The notes below the pieces were generated by a model. The model was not told the DNA's origin, ran no database searches, and saw only the letters and a list, made by a program, of their open reading frames with translations. A stretch of 64,000 nucleotides of DNA from Ophioderma brevispina (lineage: Eukaryota > Echinodermata > Ophiuroidea > Amphilepidida > Ophiodermatidae): assembly GCA_023653785.1 (NCBI GenBank), contig JAMKCH010072263.1, positions 62,001 through 126,000 of the forward strand. Direction: 5' to 3'. Positions 35,168 through 46,169 of the stretch are shown here, piece by piece (the first letter of the stretch is position 1; each line of letters begins with the position of its first letter). A program made the position numbers and the translations under genes.

Positions 35168-35267
35168 TTAAAGGGACATTTTGTGATCCACAACCTCATC
35201 AGCTGACTTACCCCATTAACTCAAAATGTTGAGGTCAATGTTGTGGATTACAAAATATTCACATTAA
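35168..35267. mobile_element. 100-bp TTAA MITE, family A termini
   Basis: A very short element with ends TTAAAGGGACATTTTGTGAT plus CCACAACCTCA and, in reverse, TTAATGTGAATATTTTGTAAT plus CCACAAC. The two halves are largely inverted copies of each other, so it folds back almost completely. Its right TTAA is shared with the next element. Confidence 0.75.
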
Positions 35268-35626
35268 AGGTCCATGACCCAATCAATTACAGCCTCGTTC
35301 CCAGAACCCCAGCTTTTACCGGAAGTAGTAAATATCTTGATGTGTGAAGAAAGCTATTTTTTCATTTATTTTTTCATTTACCCTGTGAAATATTAGGGAT
35401 AAAAGATGCTTGGTATGGATGTTATGAGTAAAATTGTGCCCCATTTTGGTTGACCAATATAAATTTTACAAAGTACTCTATGAGGCTTAGGAAATTACAT
35501 TTCTAGCTCTCACATCAAAACGGATTAAAATAATGGCACAAAACTTTACAGATATGGTTTTGGGATCAAGATCATCAATCAAGCGGAAAACTTTATATAT
35601 AATTAAATCGAATCATCCCCCTTTAA
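35264..35626. mobile_element. TTAA MITE, family J
   Basis: A 363-bp element with ends TTAAAGGTCCATGACCCAAT and, in reverse, TTAAAGGGGGATGATTCGAT, followed by a further AATTA match on both sides. The interior resembles no other family in the window. It starts on the same TTAA (35264-35267) that ends the preceding MITE. Confidence 0.75.
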
Positions 35627-36834
35627 GGAATAAAAGTTCAAGTAATCTACTTATTAAATAGAAGTGCGGTTGCCACTTTTTTGAAGATGACATTTTCCCA
35701 ACTGAGTGTTACTTTACATAATTTGCCAATTAATAAAATGAACCTACTCGGCTTTAAAAAGGTAACATGAATGAAACACAGGAAATCGGGTATTTTAATA
35801 AAGAGGACATTTCTGACTTACATAAAAATGAAATCACACCAATGGCACCATAACAGGAAAATAAAACCACCTTGAAAAAAATAAGCTCGAAGCAGAGAAA
35901 GCAATGATGCGTGGCCCTGCAGCTAAAAATGAGCTCATGTGTGCACTTGCTTGTCTAGCGTTGATTTTTGGGGCACGTTTGGGATAAAACATACATGGGA
36001 ATTTAGTATGTCAATGGCTCGAACTGAAATGTTATCACCCCAATTACTCAGGTTTAACCATACGAGAGCTCCGAGAGCCGGATGGGTGCCAGTGTCGGGC
36101 ATAAAATTATTCAAGACTTACCTAATGTGAGGGAATCCTGTTTTGTATAAATTTATGCATAGACTAATCACAAGTCTGGTGAGGTTAACTTAGGCAACAG
36201 GAAAATAGTTTTTTGGGCCCTACAACTATAGTTACTAAGATCAATTTTTTTTTCAAAAATTTCAAAATAATCACATTTCAAGATGACAATCTGAATCAGC
36301 ATGAAAAATACAATAAAATGAGTTCAAACAAGCCTAGTCTTAGGTCAGTTTTTTTAAGGCTGCCCCTTCAGTGTTTTTTGAGATGAGAAGCTATCTCAAA
36401 ACATCCAACTATGCATTATAAACTATCCAAATTCTACCAGGGTTAATATCAAAGTCTGGATAATCTCTAGAATCACTGACCCACAAAATAATACAATTAT
36501 CAATTTAGTATGATGTCTTTAAGAAGCTGTCCTTTAGTAACAAATTGGCCTAGATATCACTTGTGTGCCGTGTGTTTCTAGCCAATAATCAAATTGAAAT
36601 CCTTTTAAATGAACTTACACCAGTGTGAACCACAGGACCGGTCATATTCCTTATCTTTCCTATCGTCACCTGGAAATGTAATTTGACTCAATTCATACAC
36701 TGTCAGCGCCTGGTCCTTATTGTTAGATGTGTATTTCAAAATGGTTTGAAATTCTGCATATATTGAATAGGGCTAACAACATATGGTCGCAGTTTGTTAT
36801 CTTTCTCAATGAGCAGTTCTTGTATGCTTGTGGA
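35627..36834. other. no gene seen
   Basis: AT-rich sequence with a GC-richer patch near 36060-36100. A donor-like word reading TAG|GTAAGTC on the minus strand lies at about 36,116, without a convincing exon. Confidence 0.45.
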
Positions 36835-37050
36835 TTAAAGGTGCATGTTCCGATCATCTCTGGGACACCCCCTCCCCCTTAACCCAGAAGTAGTACGAAT
36901 TTTGATATCAGATGAAAGGACATATTTTTCTCATTGTCATCCTGCAATTTGAGCCTTCAAATCCATTTCATTTCCAAGAAATAAAAAGAAAACGGCATTT
37001 GAATGGTTAGCCTTCAATATTAGCACAGTATTGAATAGGGTTTCACATTA
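36835..37050. mobile_element. TTAA MITE, family D, truncated
   Basis: It starts TTAAAGGTGCATGTTCCGAT and follows the copy at 34,599 through TTGATATCAGATGAAAGG, TTTTTCTCATTGTCATCCTG and GCACAGTATTGAATAGGG. The remaining third and the second terminus are missing. Confidence 0.8.
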
Positions 37051-37592
37051 TTTCTAAAAAAATCAAACCGACTGAAGTCACATTTTATTGCCAGAAATTA
37101 TATTAAACAAAGATATTAAAACAGTTTGCCCAACAAGTGTTTTAAATTGGAACAATAAGTACCTCAATGTGAAATTTGATTGATAGAAAAATTACATTTA
37201 AAATATGAAAATTAGCTCATTATTCATAACCTGTAAGAAAAGTGAAGATCATCAGAACCCATCATGCTCTATTACCCTTAAAGTTTGAAGTTCATTTGCC
37301 ATTCGGTATAGATGGTAGGGTAGATTAAAGTGACAGGAGATTTTTTTGAGGATACAAATTTCTCTCAAATTGTATTGTATCGGTTGTAAAACACCTACCG
37401 AGAAAGTTTCAAAGGTTTATTGGACAAACAAGTACAAAAGAAAACCGTAAACCTTGTTTTGAACAGGGAAGGGCGGCCAAGAAATTCCAATTTCAGACGT
37501 CGCCATGGTTTAACAAGTAAAAGCAAAAATCTTGACGAAAAATTCTGAATTTTTTATATGTTGTCAAGGAATATTTCTTATTCCAAAACCAT

Positions 37593-37709
37593 TGGAGTTG
37601 ATTCTTCAACTCCACTGGAAGGGTTATTTCTGTTTTTTTTGTATGAATGATGATCGAGGACGAGGTCGTATACATGTGGGTCTTGGGAACACCCATGACC
37701 GACCCACAT
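37593..37709. other. two perfect-stem hairpins
   Basis: TGGAGTTGA and TCAACTCCA (37593-37601 and 37606-37614) form a 9-bp stem with a four-base loop. ATGTGGGTC and GACCCACAT (37674-37682 and 37701-37709) form another 9-bp stem enclosing an inner TGGG/CCCA stem. Frames on both strands cross these hairpins, and none is recognisable. Confidence 0.6.
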
Positions 37710-39119
37710 CAAAAGCACCCAAATTGGTCTGTAGTTTGCACTCAGTATTGCTGTAATTTCTTTTGACATTTTTGGCGAGTTGCTATAATGAATGAGGCTT
37801 GGCTGCCACCGCCTGGTTTTGAACTTGCTTGCTTTTGTAATCATCCCTATAGAAAACCATGCTTTGATTTTCTGTTACGACAAAAAATACTAAATCGTCA
37901 TCTTATTACATAAAGACAGCGTATTCGGCTTATTCACTTCAGGTGTGATCTAATACATTGGTAAGCATTCCAAATATGAAAAAAAAAAGATTCAAAAATA
38001 TGGAGGGCGCTTCTTTCTGGAAATGTCCTTGCATCTCTTTAATGAATATCTTCTGTCCACCCACCGGCCCACCCACCCAAAAAACCAAATGACTACTCGC
38101 TGGCAAACGTGTAGGCAGCTGACCAACCATCAATCTACACCATTACACTGGCCCTCCAACATGTTGTCGTCGGAGCCAAAACTGGGACTGAATTTGATAT
38201 CTCGGATTCTTGCCCACCTTCTAAGTTGACTATACCATTATCCCATTTATTCAAGTATTAACCATCACGATTTGGATTGCATCATTTAACCTTTATATTA
38301 CCGATACCCAAATATTATGCAATTCTGGCGTTAAATTAAGCTTAGAATTTTAAAATAACAGACACCCCAGCTGTATATATCTCTATCTCCTCAACTGACC
38401 TTTTTCACCAACAAAATGAGATCCGCACTTATTCCGTTATCAAATTATGAGCCATTATCATCCTATGATCTGCATTAGAGCTACGTCCAGCGTCCTCATT
38501 TTAAACCCTTACATCAACTAATTTGGTGAGATTTTGACGTCATTCTGCTGGGTTTGGGCTCCCAGCCCCAGCAGCTATGCTTGCTATTTTTTATAACTTG
38601 AAAATGGAGTTTCTACTTGTGTTGAATTTTTATGAAGCATTCACACAAAATTATAGCACAGCTAGATATATGTGCATGCACTCGGAACCAATAGGAGACG
38701 GAAATGACAGAAAATAACAAGATATGCAACATAAAATGATGTGAAATGAGAAAAAAAGCAGCTTTGAAACAATTCCTGTTTCCCAAATCTTAAAATCATT
38801 TATTTTTTCTTCATTTTCAAACACTGTTGAGAAAAGAAAGAGGAATCAAAATTTCACTCTAAACATCTGTCTAAGGACCAAGTGCATTTAAGAGCAATTT
38901 TCCTTTCCACCATGACGAATCGTATGTTTACTTTCATGGGTAGCGAGTCTAATCTAATTTCACATCAGATCTCCCTCCTAGCATCTAAACTTATTTTATT
39001 TCAGTTCAATCCACTTCCAAGAACAACATCTTGCAACAGTCTGTCCAAAATGTTATAAATTTAGTACTATTTCACTACTGCAATACCGCACAATGTAAAT
39101 TGTTTTAAAGCTAATATTT
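37710..39119. other. no gene seen
   Basis: AT-rich sequence. Frames at 37939-38229 on both strands lack motifs. Confidence 0.45.
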
Positions 39120-39120
39120 A

Positions 39121-39644
39121 GCACATTTTTTTGAAGAGCGCCCCCAATTTTTTCAAAAAAATTGAGATTTTAAACAGTTGCATTGGTAACCGGCTCGTAA
39201 ACTATACCTGTGAATGGTTAAGCTCGAAAATGTCTGTGTGTCACAAACGAAGGAATTTTGTAATTAGAATAATTATTATCGGGGATCCCGATATTAATCC
39301 AACGGCTGCTGGAAACAGCCTTCCAATGTGAAATAGCAGGGAAATAGCGCCATGTACGTGTCTACGCTCATCCATTAGTTGTTTTTTGGTTCAGGCAAGT
39401 CAAGTTAGAGGTTATCTTCTCGAAGTAGCACTATTTCATCATGGACGGACATAAACGTAGCATTTCCAGCTCTGCCGTTAAGTCCAATCTGGGGATCCCA
39501 TTCTAATTACAAAATCGCTTATTTTATGATAAATATGCATTTCTTAGCATTCTCGTTCGCAGGTATAGTTTCCTAGACAATACCAACGTAACTGTGCCAA
39601 AATATCAACTTTTGAAATTTGGGGGCATTCTTCAAAAAATGTGC
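39121..39644. mobile_element. 524-bp foldback element
   Basis: Both ends are inverted copies over about 190 bp. The left side reads GCACATTTTTTTGAAGAGCG then CCCCCAATTTT, and the right side in reverse reads GCACATTTTTTGAAGAATGC then CCCCCAAATTT. Further paired blocks are AAACTATACCTG, ATTTTGTAATTAGAAT and CAACGGC.G.GCTGGAAA. The central 130 bp is unpaired. There is no coding capacity and no clear target duplication was seen. Confidence 0.8.
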
Positions 39645-41053
39645 CATTATTGCTCAATTCTCAGGCACCCAATTGGATCATTGTCAACTAGCATCAGAAG
39701 AGCATTACAAATTTACATGAAAGTTTTATTGCTTTGCAAATTGTTATTGTTTAATTCTCCGAGACAAAAGTGCAAGATTCAGACCCTGCAAAGAAAATGT
39801 GTTGGTTTCTTCTGACAGCAGCTTATGTATGTCTGGCAAGATGTCCTACTGCACCTTTTTTATGTATTTATACCTTTATTTCAAATTTATTATCCAATGG
39901 CATTTTGTTGAACTGCAAGTTCCACAATCCTGCCAGTTCTAGCATGCTCTCCAAGGGCAGCACGTGCAAGGCTGCATAATTTTATGCGCCAAACACACAC
40001 TCACACACACAAAAAAAAATTGATCCTCAAATCTGAATCTGTTGTGGCCTTGTGGGATATATTTTATAAGGTCATGGTGCGTATTTGTTATCAAAGTTTT
40101 TCGCAAAGATAAAATTAGCATTTTCATTAAAAATCATTTGCATTGTGGGTAATTGTGTAATAGATCCACCGATGGTCTTCATGAATTGTTTCCAATCCAT
40201 TTGAATGTTATCATCGACGTAGTGCCTTCCTTGTTTCCCCTCCCTCAGTCCAATGAGGCACACATGAAATTTTTCTTCTTTGAGTTAACATGGATTGATG
40301 CAATTGATATTGCGATTATTTTGATTACTAAATACAGAAAATACAAGTGCTTTTAATATCACATCTAATGGCTAAATGGCAGCAAAGGCTCATGGGATAC
40401 CACATCAAAGCATCATGTTTCCCCCCTGTCCTCCTTTTCTAATCATTTTAAGTACATGGAAAAAATCGCAGCATGACATCATCTGGAGATACTTTCTATC
40501 ATGCTCACTGGCATGATTTAAAGGCCGACTCGGAGCATTTCCCAAGGATGCCACCAACAATTTTCTAACAATCATGTTTTTGCACATACATAATGCTTGT
40601 CCACATACTGATCACCATGTGAAATAGCTTAGCTCAAATTGATGTCCTTCATATAAAAAATCATAAGTTTGTTATAAAATTCCAGATCCAGAATTATATT
40701 ATGCTATGATGCTTGTGACATTTACAGATGTCCTAGCTAACTTACATAGATAGAAATGACTGGCAATCACCAGGTTTGAGGTTTAAAACTTGAATCTTAT
40801 TTTATGACTGGCACCATTTGTAAATCTGTTGGCAATATGTAAAAAGGAAAGTTAGTGCTTCTGTTTTACAAAATAATTTGTTAATGTTTACAAGTCCAAA
40901 AGGTCAGCTAAGTATTAATTAACTGTCACTGTCCTTTCTGGAAGAAATAGCAGGCTGACAGAGTAATGACCCAGCCCCTTGAAATCTAACAAGCTATTGG
41001 TGCTTCCTTTACAATTTACATATAAAACATAATACAAGGCAGCTTTAACTTTT
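39645..41053. other. no gene seen; possible single MITE B end
   Basis: AT-rich sequence. TTAAAGGCCGACTCGGAGCA at 40518-40537 resembles the family B terminus TTAAAGGCTGACTCAGAGAT, but neither the interior nor the other end is present. Frames in 39594-40587 have no motif support. Confidence 0.45.
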
Positions 41054-41123
41054 ATTGAAGATTGTTCTATTCTTTACAAATACAGTTGATTGAAGATTTT
41101 TCTATTCCTTACAAATACAGTTG
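41054..41123. repeat. 35-bp tandem duplication
   Basis: Two consecutive units, both containing TTACAAATACAGTTGATTG, preceded by ATTGAAGATTGTTCTATTC and ATTGAAGATTTTTCTATTC respectively. Confidence 0.9.
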
Positions 41124-41460
41124 ATTGGATTTACTTTAAAATTGTTCTGGAAATACTAGATGCTAAATATTATAAAAATCAAGATTCCATAATGATACAA
41201 ATTTCATAACAATGACATCATTCAAATCATCAGAACTGGCAAGGCACAAATGAAACTGATATAGCAAGAAACATAATTGCTAAGGCTTAGAATATTCTGT
41301 ACAAATGAACTAATCGGCACTTTCATGGTATCTATTATTGAAGGTTATTGAAAAAACAACCGAGCCACTGCTCATAATGCATGGATGAAGCATAAAGCAA
41401 AGATATGGCTGTACACTTAAGCAGCGAATCTGCTCAATTCGGCACCCATTGTCCACCTAA

Positions 41461-41691
41461 ATGAAGCATTTCTCCGTAACCCACACGAACCATCTTATTC
41501 TACTGGCCTTCGCGTTCATTATGACATCATACGCCCAGTTGCCATGGCAATGCCATGCCCGGTCAGGATTCAGCTTCCTTCTGCTATTCAAAGCAGATGA
41601 AATTGTCGCTTTTGTGGGAGCACGATTCTTGATTAAAATGCTGGGCCCCTGTATGTCAACGATCTTCAAGGGAAGTTTTTACATGGGCTAA
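41461..41691. promoter_or_regulatory. GC-rich segment with X-box-like and CRE-like motifs
   Basis: The patch is more GC-rich than its surroundings and open on both strands (76 codons plus, 70 minus), without a recognisable protein. It contains GTTGCCATGGCAAT at 41538-41551, close to the RFX X-box palindrome, and ATGACATCAT at 41521-41530, which resembles an ATF/CREB-family site. A conserved enhancer, an unrecognised exon or an old repeat are all possible. The plus-strand frame begins with a hydrophobic stretch (LILLAFAFIMTSYA), but no splice or promoter context supports it. Confidence 0.25.
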
Positions 41692-42257
41692 TATTTATGT
41701 GCGAATTATTGCATAATTTTGATTTCATTGAGGTTTGCATGTGCATTTGTCATCTGCAAAGAGCCATACAAAACTGCTCTTATATAAAACATTTTTTATG
41801 GCATTATATAGACAGCCTGAAATCTCAAAATTTTACTCTCATCCAAATTTTAGCAATAATAAATCCTGATTGGGGTCACTTATGATTCGTGTGATGCAGA
41901 CAAAAGTGCCGATTGCAGCTTGAGGCCGTGTAATTTGCTGGGATTTGTATGCACATTCCATTAGAACAAATGAAATATGTGGATGGGGAGCAGGCATTAC
42001 TTTTCTCCCTCCTCATTTGACCATAGAAGCTTCCTCTTTGACTGTGTTGGATTTTGCATTTCTCTGTATTTAACAAGACAGATTTCCTCTTACATTTTCC
42101 TGTTTTTGAAATACTTAAGTTTTCCACATATTAAGCACTGGTCGTGTCTGAAAACCACAGGGCAGTAAATTGCCTTTAAGACAAGACGGGTTAAAGGTAA
42201 TATGCTTTATTTAAAAGATACCAGATAAAGCATCCGGATATATATCCTGTGAAACTT
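41692..42257. other. no gene seen
   Basis: AT-rich sequence. Overlapping short frames on both strands at 41697-42168 are not supported. Confidence 0.45.
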
Positions 42258-42792
42258 TTAAAGAGACACTGGCACATTTGAAAAATAGTGCGCCCTAAGG
42301 ATTTTTCAAAATCGATATTTTTGCATGGTTGTAAAGCTTTAATATACAAAAGCCCTCACCTGAAATAATTAAGACCAAATCAGTGTCCTTATGGGTAAGC
42401 AGAACTATTTCATAATTAATGTCGCCGGTGACATTAATTCAGGAGATGACGAAAATGACGTTTAAGACAAGAAACCGCACGCCGTATGCATGTTTCCCAC
42501 ACAATGCACCCTGTTTGACCAGTCTGTAACCTTTGTGGTTTTAATACCAGTGAGTACGAGTCTATGATATTCATGTAATATACACATTTGTTGATTAAAG
42601 TTATGGAAAACTTAAAAGTTAGCCTACAAATTACCTGGATGTCTTTAACCTCTTATTAACCTCCCTATCTGTTTTTAATTAAGTTATTTTTATGTGTAAA
42701 ATGTATCTCTGTTTTTCAATGGCCTAGACTATCATTTGAGAGCAAATTGAAGAAATTCCATATTTTGTGAAAATGTGCCAGTGCCGCTTTAA
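42258..42792. mobile_element. TTAA MITE, family E
   Basis: A 535-bp element flanked by TTAA. The left end is TTAAAGAGACACTGGCACAT followed by TTGAAAAAT. The right end in reverse is TTAAAGCGGCACTGGCACAT followed by TTTCACAAAAT. It has a near-perfect 26-bp internal palindrome at 42414-42439 (AATTAATGTC and GACATTAATT around GCCGGT). No other copy is in the window and there is no coding capacity. Confidence 0.85.
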
Positions 42793-43127
42793 GCACCATT
42801 TCATCATGTATTTGTGAAATTAGTCATGTAGAAAGTCCCATTTGTATAAAAAGTCAATTTGGTTAGCGACAGATTATTCAAAAGAAATTTTACAGCTACT
42901 CAAAATCTGAACTTTGCTGAAATAGACATTCATAAATCTTTTCACCCGAATCTTATTTCCCATTTTATTCCTTAATTTAACTTGATTTTCAACACAGCTA
43001 TTGCCCACTTGGAAAAAGGCAGATGCACATGATGCTGAGGAGAATATGGAATTGTATTTTACTGTTTAAATTGCATGCAAACCACCAGCAAGGAATTCAC
43101 TTGGAATTGGGCAAATGGATCATGAAA

Positions 43128-43330
43128 GCATCCCGTCCTTCTGAGGGGACGTTAAGCAGTCGGTCCCGTGTACAGGGAGTCACAACTGTACATATACATC
43201 GCAGTCAGTGTCGAATAAGAGTAGGGTGAAAACCCCTGACTGTTTCCAATCCGCCCAGCCTCAAAGCGGGCCATGTTAGGAGCGTCCGTATCATAGATAC
43301 ACGCGGCCCCGGATCAGCATACTCAGTTGA
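43128..43330 (+). repeat. SINE-like conserved segment
   Basis: GC-rich sequence reading CATCCCGTCCTTCTGAGGGG, then ACGTTAAGCAGTCGGTCCCG and TGTACAGGGAGTC. I recall the GGGACGTTAA...GGTCCCGTGTA pattern as a dispersed element in animal genomes, probably a SINE central domain, but cannot assign a family. No tRNA-like head was found upstream. Confidence 0.4.
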
Positions 43331-44209
43331 ATAAATCCTGACACCACCACAAGTCATTGCTAATCAGACTTGTGGATACGCTAAGAAGAACCAGCAAGGA
43401 GAGAAATGTAAAGCAACTTGATTATTAAGTCAAATCAAAACTACACACACCTACCCAGGATGAAAAAATAGCAAACTATCAAAGACATATTAGAAAATCT
43501 ACTTAAATGTTATGAAAATTGAGTTATGTTTTATTCAGTGATAAACACATTTCAACATGCAGCGTTGGAAAAAGGAAGCTAAAAAGGCGAGTTCCCTGGT
43601 TCATCAGGGAATATTACACAATCACTAAAGTCTTTAATTATTAATAGTATTAATTAATTCCATTTTGAGTGGGCGAGAAGAGATCAAAGGAAATGACAGC
43701 TCCTGAATGCATCTCTTGAAGGAGATGTTTAAACAGTCACAATTCAAATGGATTTAAATGTTAAAAACAATAACACTTGTCCAGGGTCCATACCGTCAAT
43801 TAATTTTAGCAAAACATCTAACCTTTGACAAGGGTTCCCAAGATCTTGTGGTAGATTAAATCTATAAGAATATATGATTTTTTAAATACCTGTATATACA
43901 AATATATGCATCTTATAGGGCATATTCCAATTGGGGGAAAAATGGTACTTACATTGTGCAGGTGCGGGTCTTTACGGAGATACTTCTGTCTTTTGTGTGT
44001 ATAAATGGCTCTTATGTGACTTTTAGGCACAAAAGCAAGTGCCTTCTATAGGCAATATAGATGGCATTTTCATAAGTTTTTCAAAAGTCACAAATGGACA
44101 CAAAAGATGTGTGTACAGACACTAAAGATGATTTGTACCTAGAAAGGGCATACAAGAGGTACACAAACGGGAACACAAGCAAAAGTCACAGAAGTATACC
44201 GTACCTGTG
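43331..44209. other. no gene seen
   Basis: AT-rich sequence. A donor-like AAT|GTAAGTACC on the minus strand near 43,953 has no usable acceptor. Confidence 0.45.
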
Positions 44210-44335
44210 TGTGTGTACATATGCATGTGTGTGTGTATATGCATGCATGTGTATGATGAGTGAGTGAAAGATAATGAGTGAGAGTGAGAGTGAGAGTGGG
44301 AGTGGGAGTGGGAGTGAGAGTGAGAGAGAGAACCA
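44210..44335. repeat. TG and GAGAGT/GGGAGT microsatellite
   Basis: A (TG)n tract passes into a hexamer tract in which GAGAGT changes to GGGAGT and back. The purine-only strand is continuous for about 60 bases. Confidence 0.9.
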
Positions 44336-45645
44336 GATTAATGGTGAGAGACAGAAGGAGCTGGAAGTCAGAGGTAGAGAGAAGAAAGTGTTTTTATCAT
44401 ATGCAAATTATCCCACTATAATATATTCTCTGTTTGCAGTACTCCAATAAACTGCATAAAATGTATTTATATAATCTACTTAACTACTAGCTTTTCATTT
44501 AACTTCTATCATTACATGAGTAATAATATACTTTCCCACCTACATATATTTTGGATTTAATTCAAGGAAATTTCAATGCGACTTGGCCACTCTAAAGTTG
44601 TAGCATTTGTGCTCCATCAAGTTTATCATATTTCCCTTTTGTCCGTCTCTGTTCATGTTATCGCTTAGGCATGATTGGAACAATCATCTGGTGATTTATT
44701 TGCTGTCTGTTCAATATGGATGTGAAAGACGTGGAACTGTGCTGCACAATTTGGGAAACAACAATGTCTCAGCTCAGTCAGTCTCATACATAATATAGAA
44801 GCAATGAAAATATATATATCACACTTTCAGATGGAGGCCTAAAAGTATATTAACATCAACGTATGCTTAAAACAGTTATATATAACTATTACAAGGTATA
44901 AAATAATCTTTTCAAAGAGATGTGTTTGCTTGTCTGGGTGTTTGAATCTTTCTCTTAATGTTAACATAAAAACAAATCATTCTATTTCAATATATTATGT
45001 TTGCATTTGATTGCAAACCACCTTATTTAAAGGCACTATCAGTGCTCCACACAAAAAAGTTTACAAATACTTGAAATTTGCAGGAGTTAACTTAAAAATA
45101 AAGTATAAGTTTGCCAAAATATCATACGGTTATTTTTCAAATTACAAATTGACAAAAGGAAGAAAACTATAGTGACAAAAAAAAAGAGGAATTTTAATTC
45201 AGTCATATGCTGCAGAAAGGGACGATAGACAAAAGCCTCGATGACCAAAATCCCATTTTATCCTTATTAGGTCGATTTCAGTCTTATCATTAATGTAAGG
45301 TATGCTATTAATTTAGCAAATCACTGAGAGTACCTTCAATGCTAAAATTTACACTGAAATATGATAAAATGACTTGAGGGCAAAGAATACGAAATTTTTT
45401 GAGGAGGCCAATGCATTACTACTATTGATTTGTGCATTTTTTCAGTATTTAAAAGACATTTTTATTATCTAAAAATGTTCCTTAAATTAGAAACAGCAAT
45501 TTACATAATGATTATATTACTTGAAGCATATGTTTTCAGATTCTAATAGCACATTGCTTGATAATTCAAACGTCCCTTTATTTTTAGGGCAAATGCAAGA
45601 TGGGTAAACCAGTAAGAATACACCTGAGAAATTTACGTTACTTAC
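44336..45645. other. no gene seen
   Basis: AT-rich sequence. TTAAAGGCACTATCAGTGCT at 45027-45046 looks like one end of a TTAA-type MITE, but no partner end was found. Confidence 0.4.
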
Positions 45646-45708
45646 TAGGAACACTACCACCTGCCTCTTCATATCCTCCAAAGGATTCCTCACCAATTTG
45701 GCGCACCT
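45646..45708 (-). other. candidate 63-bp internal exon of an unidentified gene
   Basis: On the minus strand a pyrimidine-rich stretch (TTTCTCACATTTCTCTGCTG) ends in ATATGTAG, and a TTCTAAT branch-point-like word lies about 50 bases upstream. Then follow 63 bases and a strong donor CCTA|GTAAGTAAC. The segment is GC-rich for the window. Two frames are open. One reads EVRQIGEESFGGYEEAGG (codon phase 1 at both ends), the other KLVRNPLEDMKRQVVVFL in phase 0, with the acceptor TAG as its upstream stop. A length divisible by three fits a cassette exon. I do not recognise either peptide. It is the best coding candidate in the window, but it rests on splice-site appearance alone. Confidence 0.35.
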
Positions 45709-46169
45709 CTACATATGGCGGCAGCAGAGAAATGTGAGAAAGCCTTTTGGTTTACGCAAATTAGAAGGCCTAAATATAGCTCGACAACATCGGTATTTAT
45801 AGTGCAATAGGAGGCTATGCCATTTTGTCAACAGAACTATCCCATTTGACATTTGGTTATTCTGTATATGCTTTGGGCCTACTCCAGGTTGAAATTACAC
45901 CTATACTCTATGATATTTGCAATTTACATTTGATTGAATTAAGATATCAAAACACTGATTTATTTTCGTTCTTTACATATTTGAGTGTATGGCTTCAATA
46001 AAATGTCTTCAATCTTAGTTGTTTAAATGATAATATGCATTTCTGACCTGAAGAATTCTTGAAATTATATCTAGGCAACCAAACAAGTGTAAGTGATTTG
46101 TTCTTGAAAATATTTCTTATAATCAAGCAATACTAAACATACATGTTGGATGCTGAAATTGAGATCTTT
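45709..46169. other. no gene seen
   Basis: AT-rich sequence between the exon candidate and the eroded satellite. Confidence 0.45.

Noticed and set aside
36100..36135. Donor-like TAG|GTAAGTC on the minus strand
   Set aside because: The nearest acceptor would leave a 16-base exon with no coding meaning.
43955..43990. Possible exon KYLRKDPHLHN before AAT|GTAAGTACC on the minus strand
   Set aside because: The donor is good, but the preceding sequence has no pyrimidine tract, and the only AG (AAAAGACAG) is a poor acceptor.
45027..45060. Complete TTAA MITE starting TTAAAGGCACTATC
   Set aside because: No matching inverted terminus was found within the next kilobase. One end alone is not enough.
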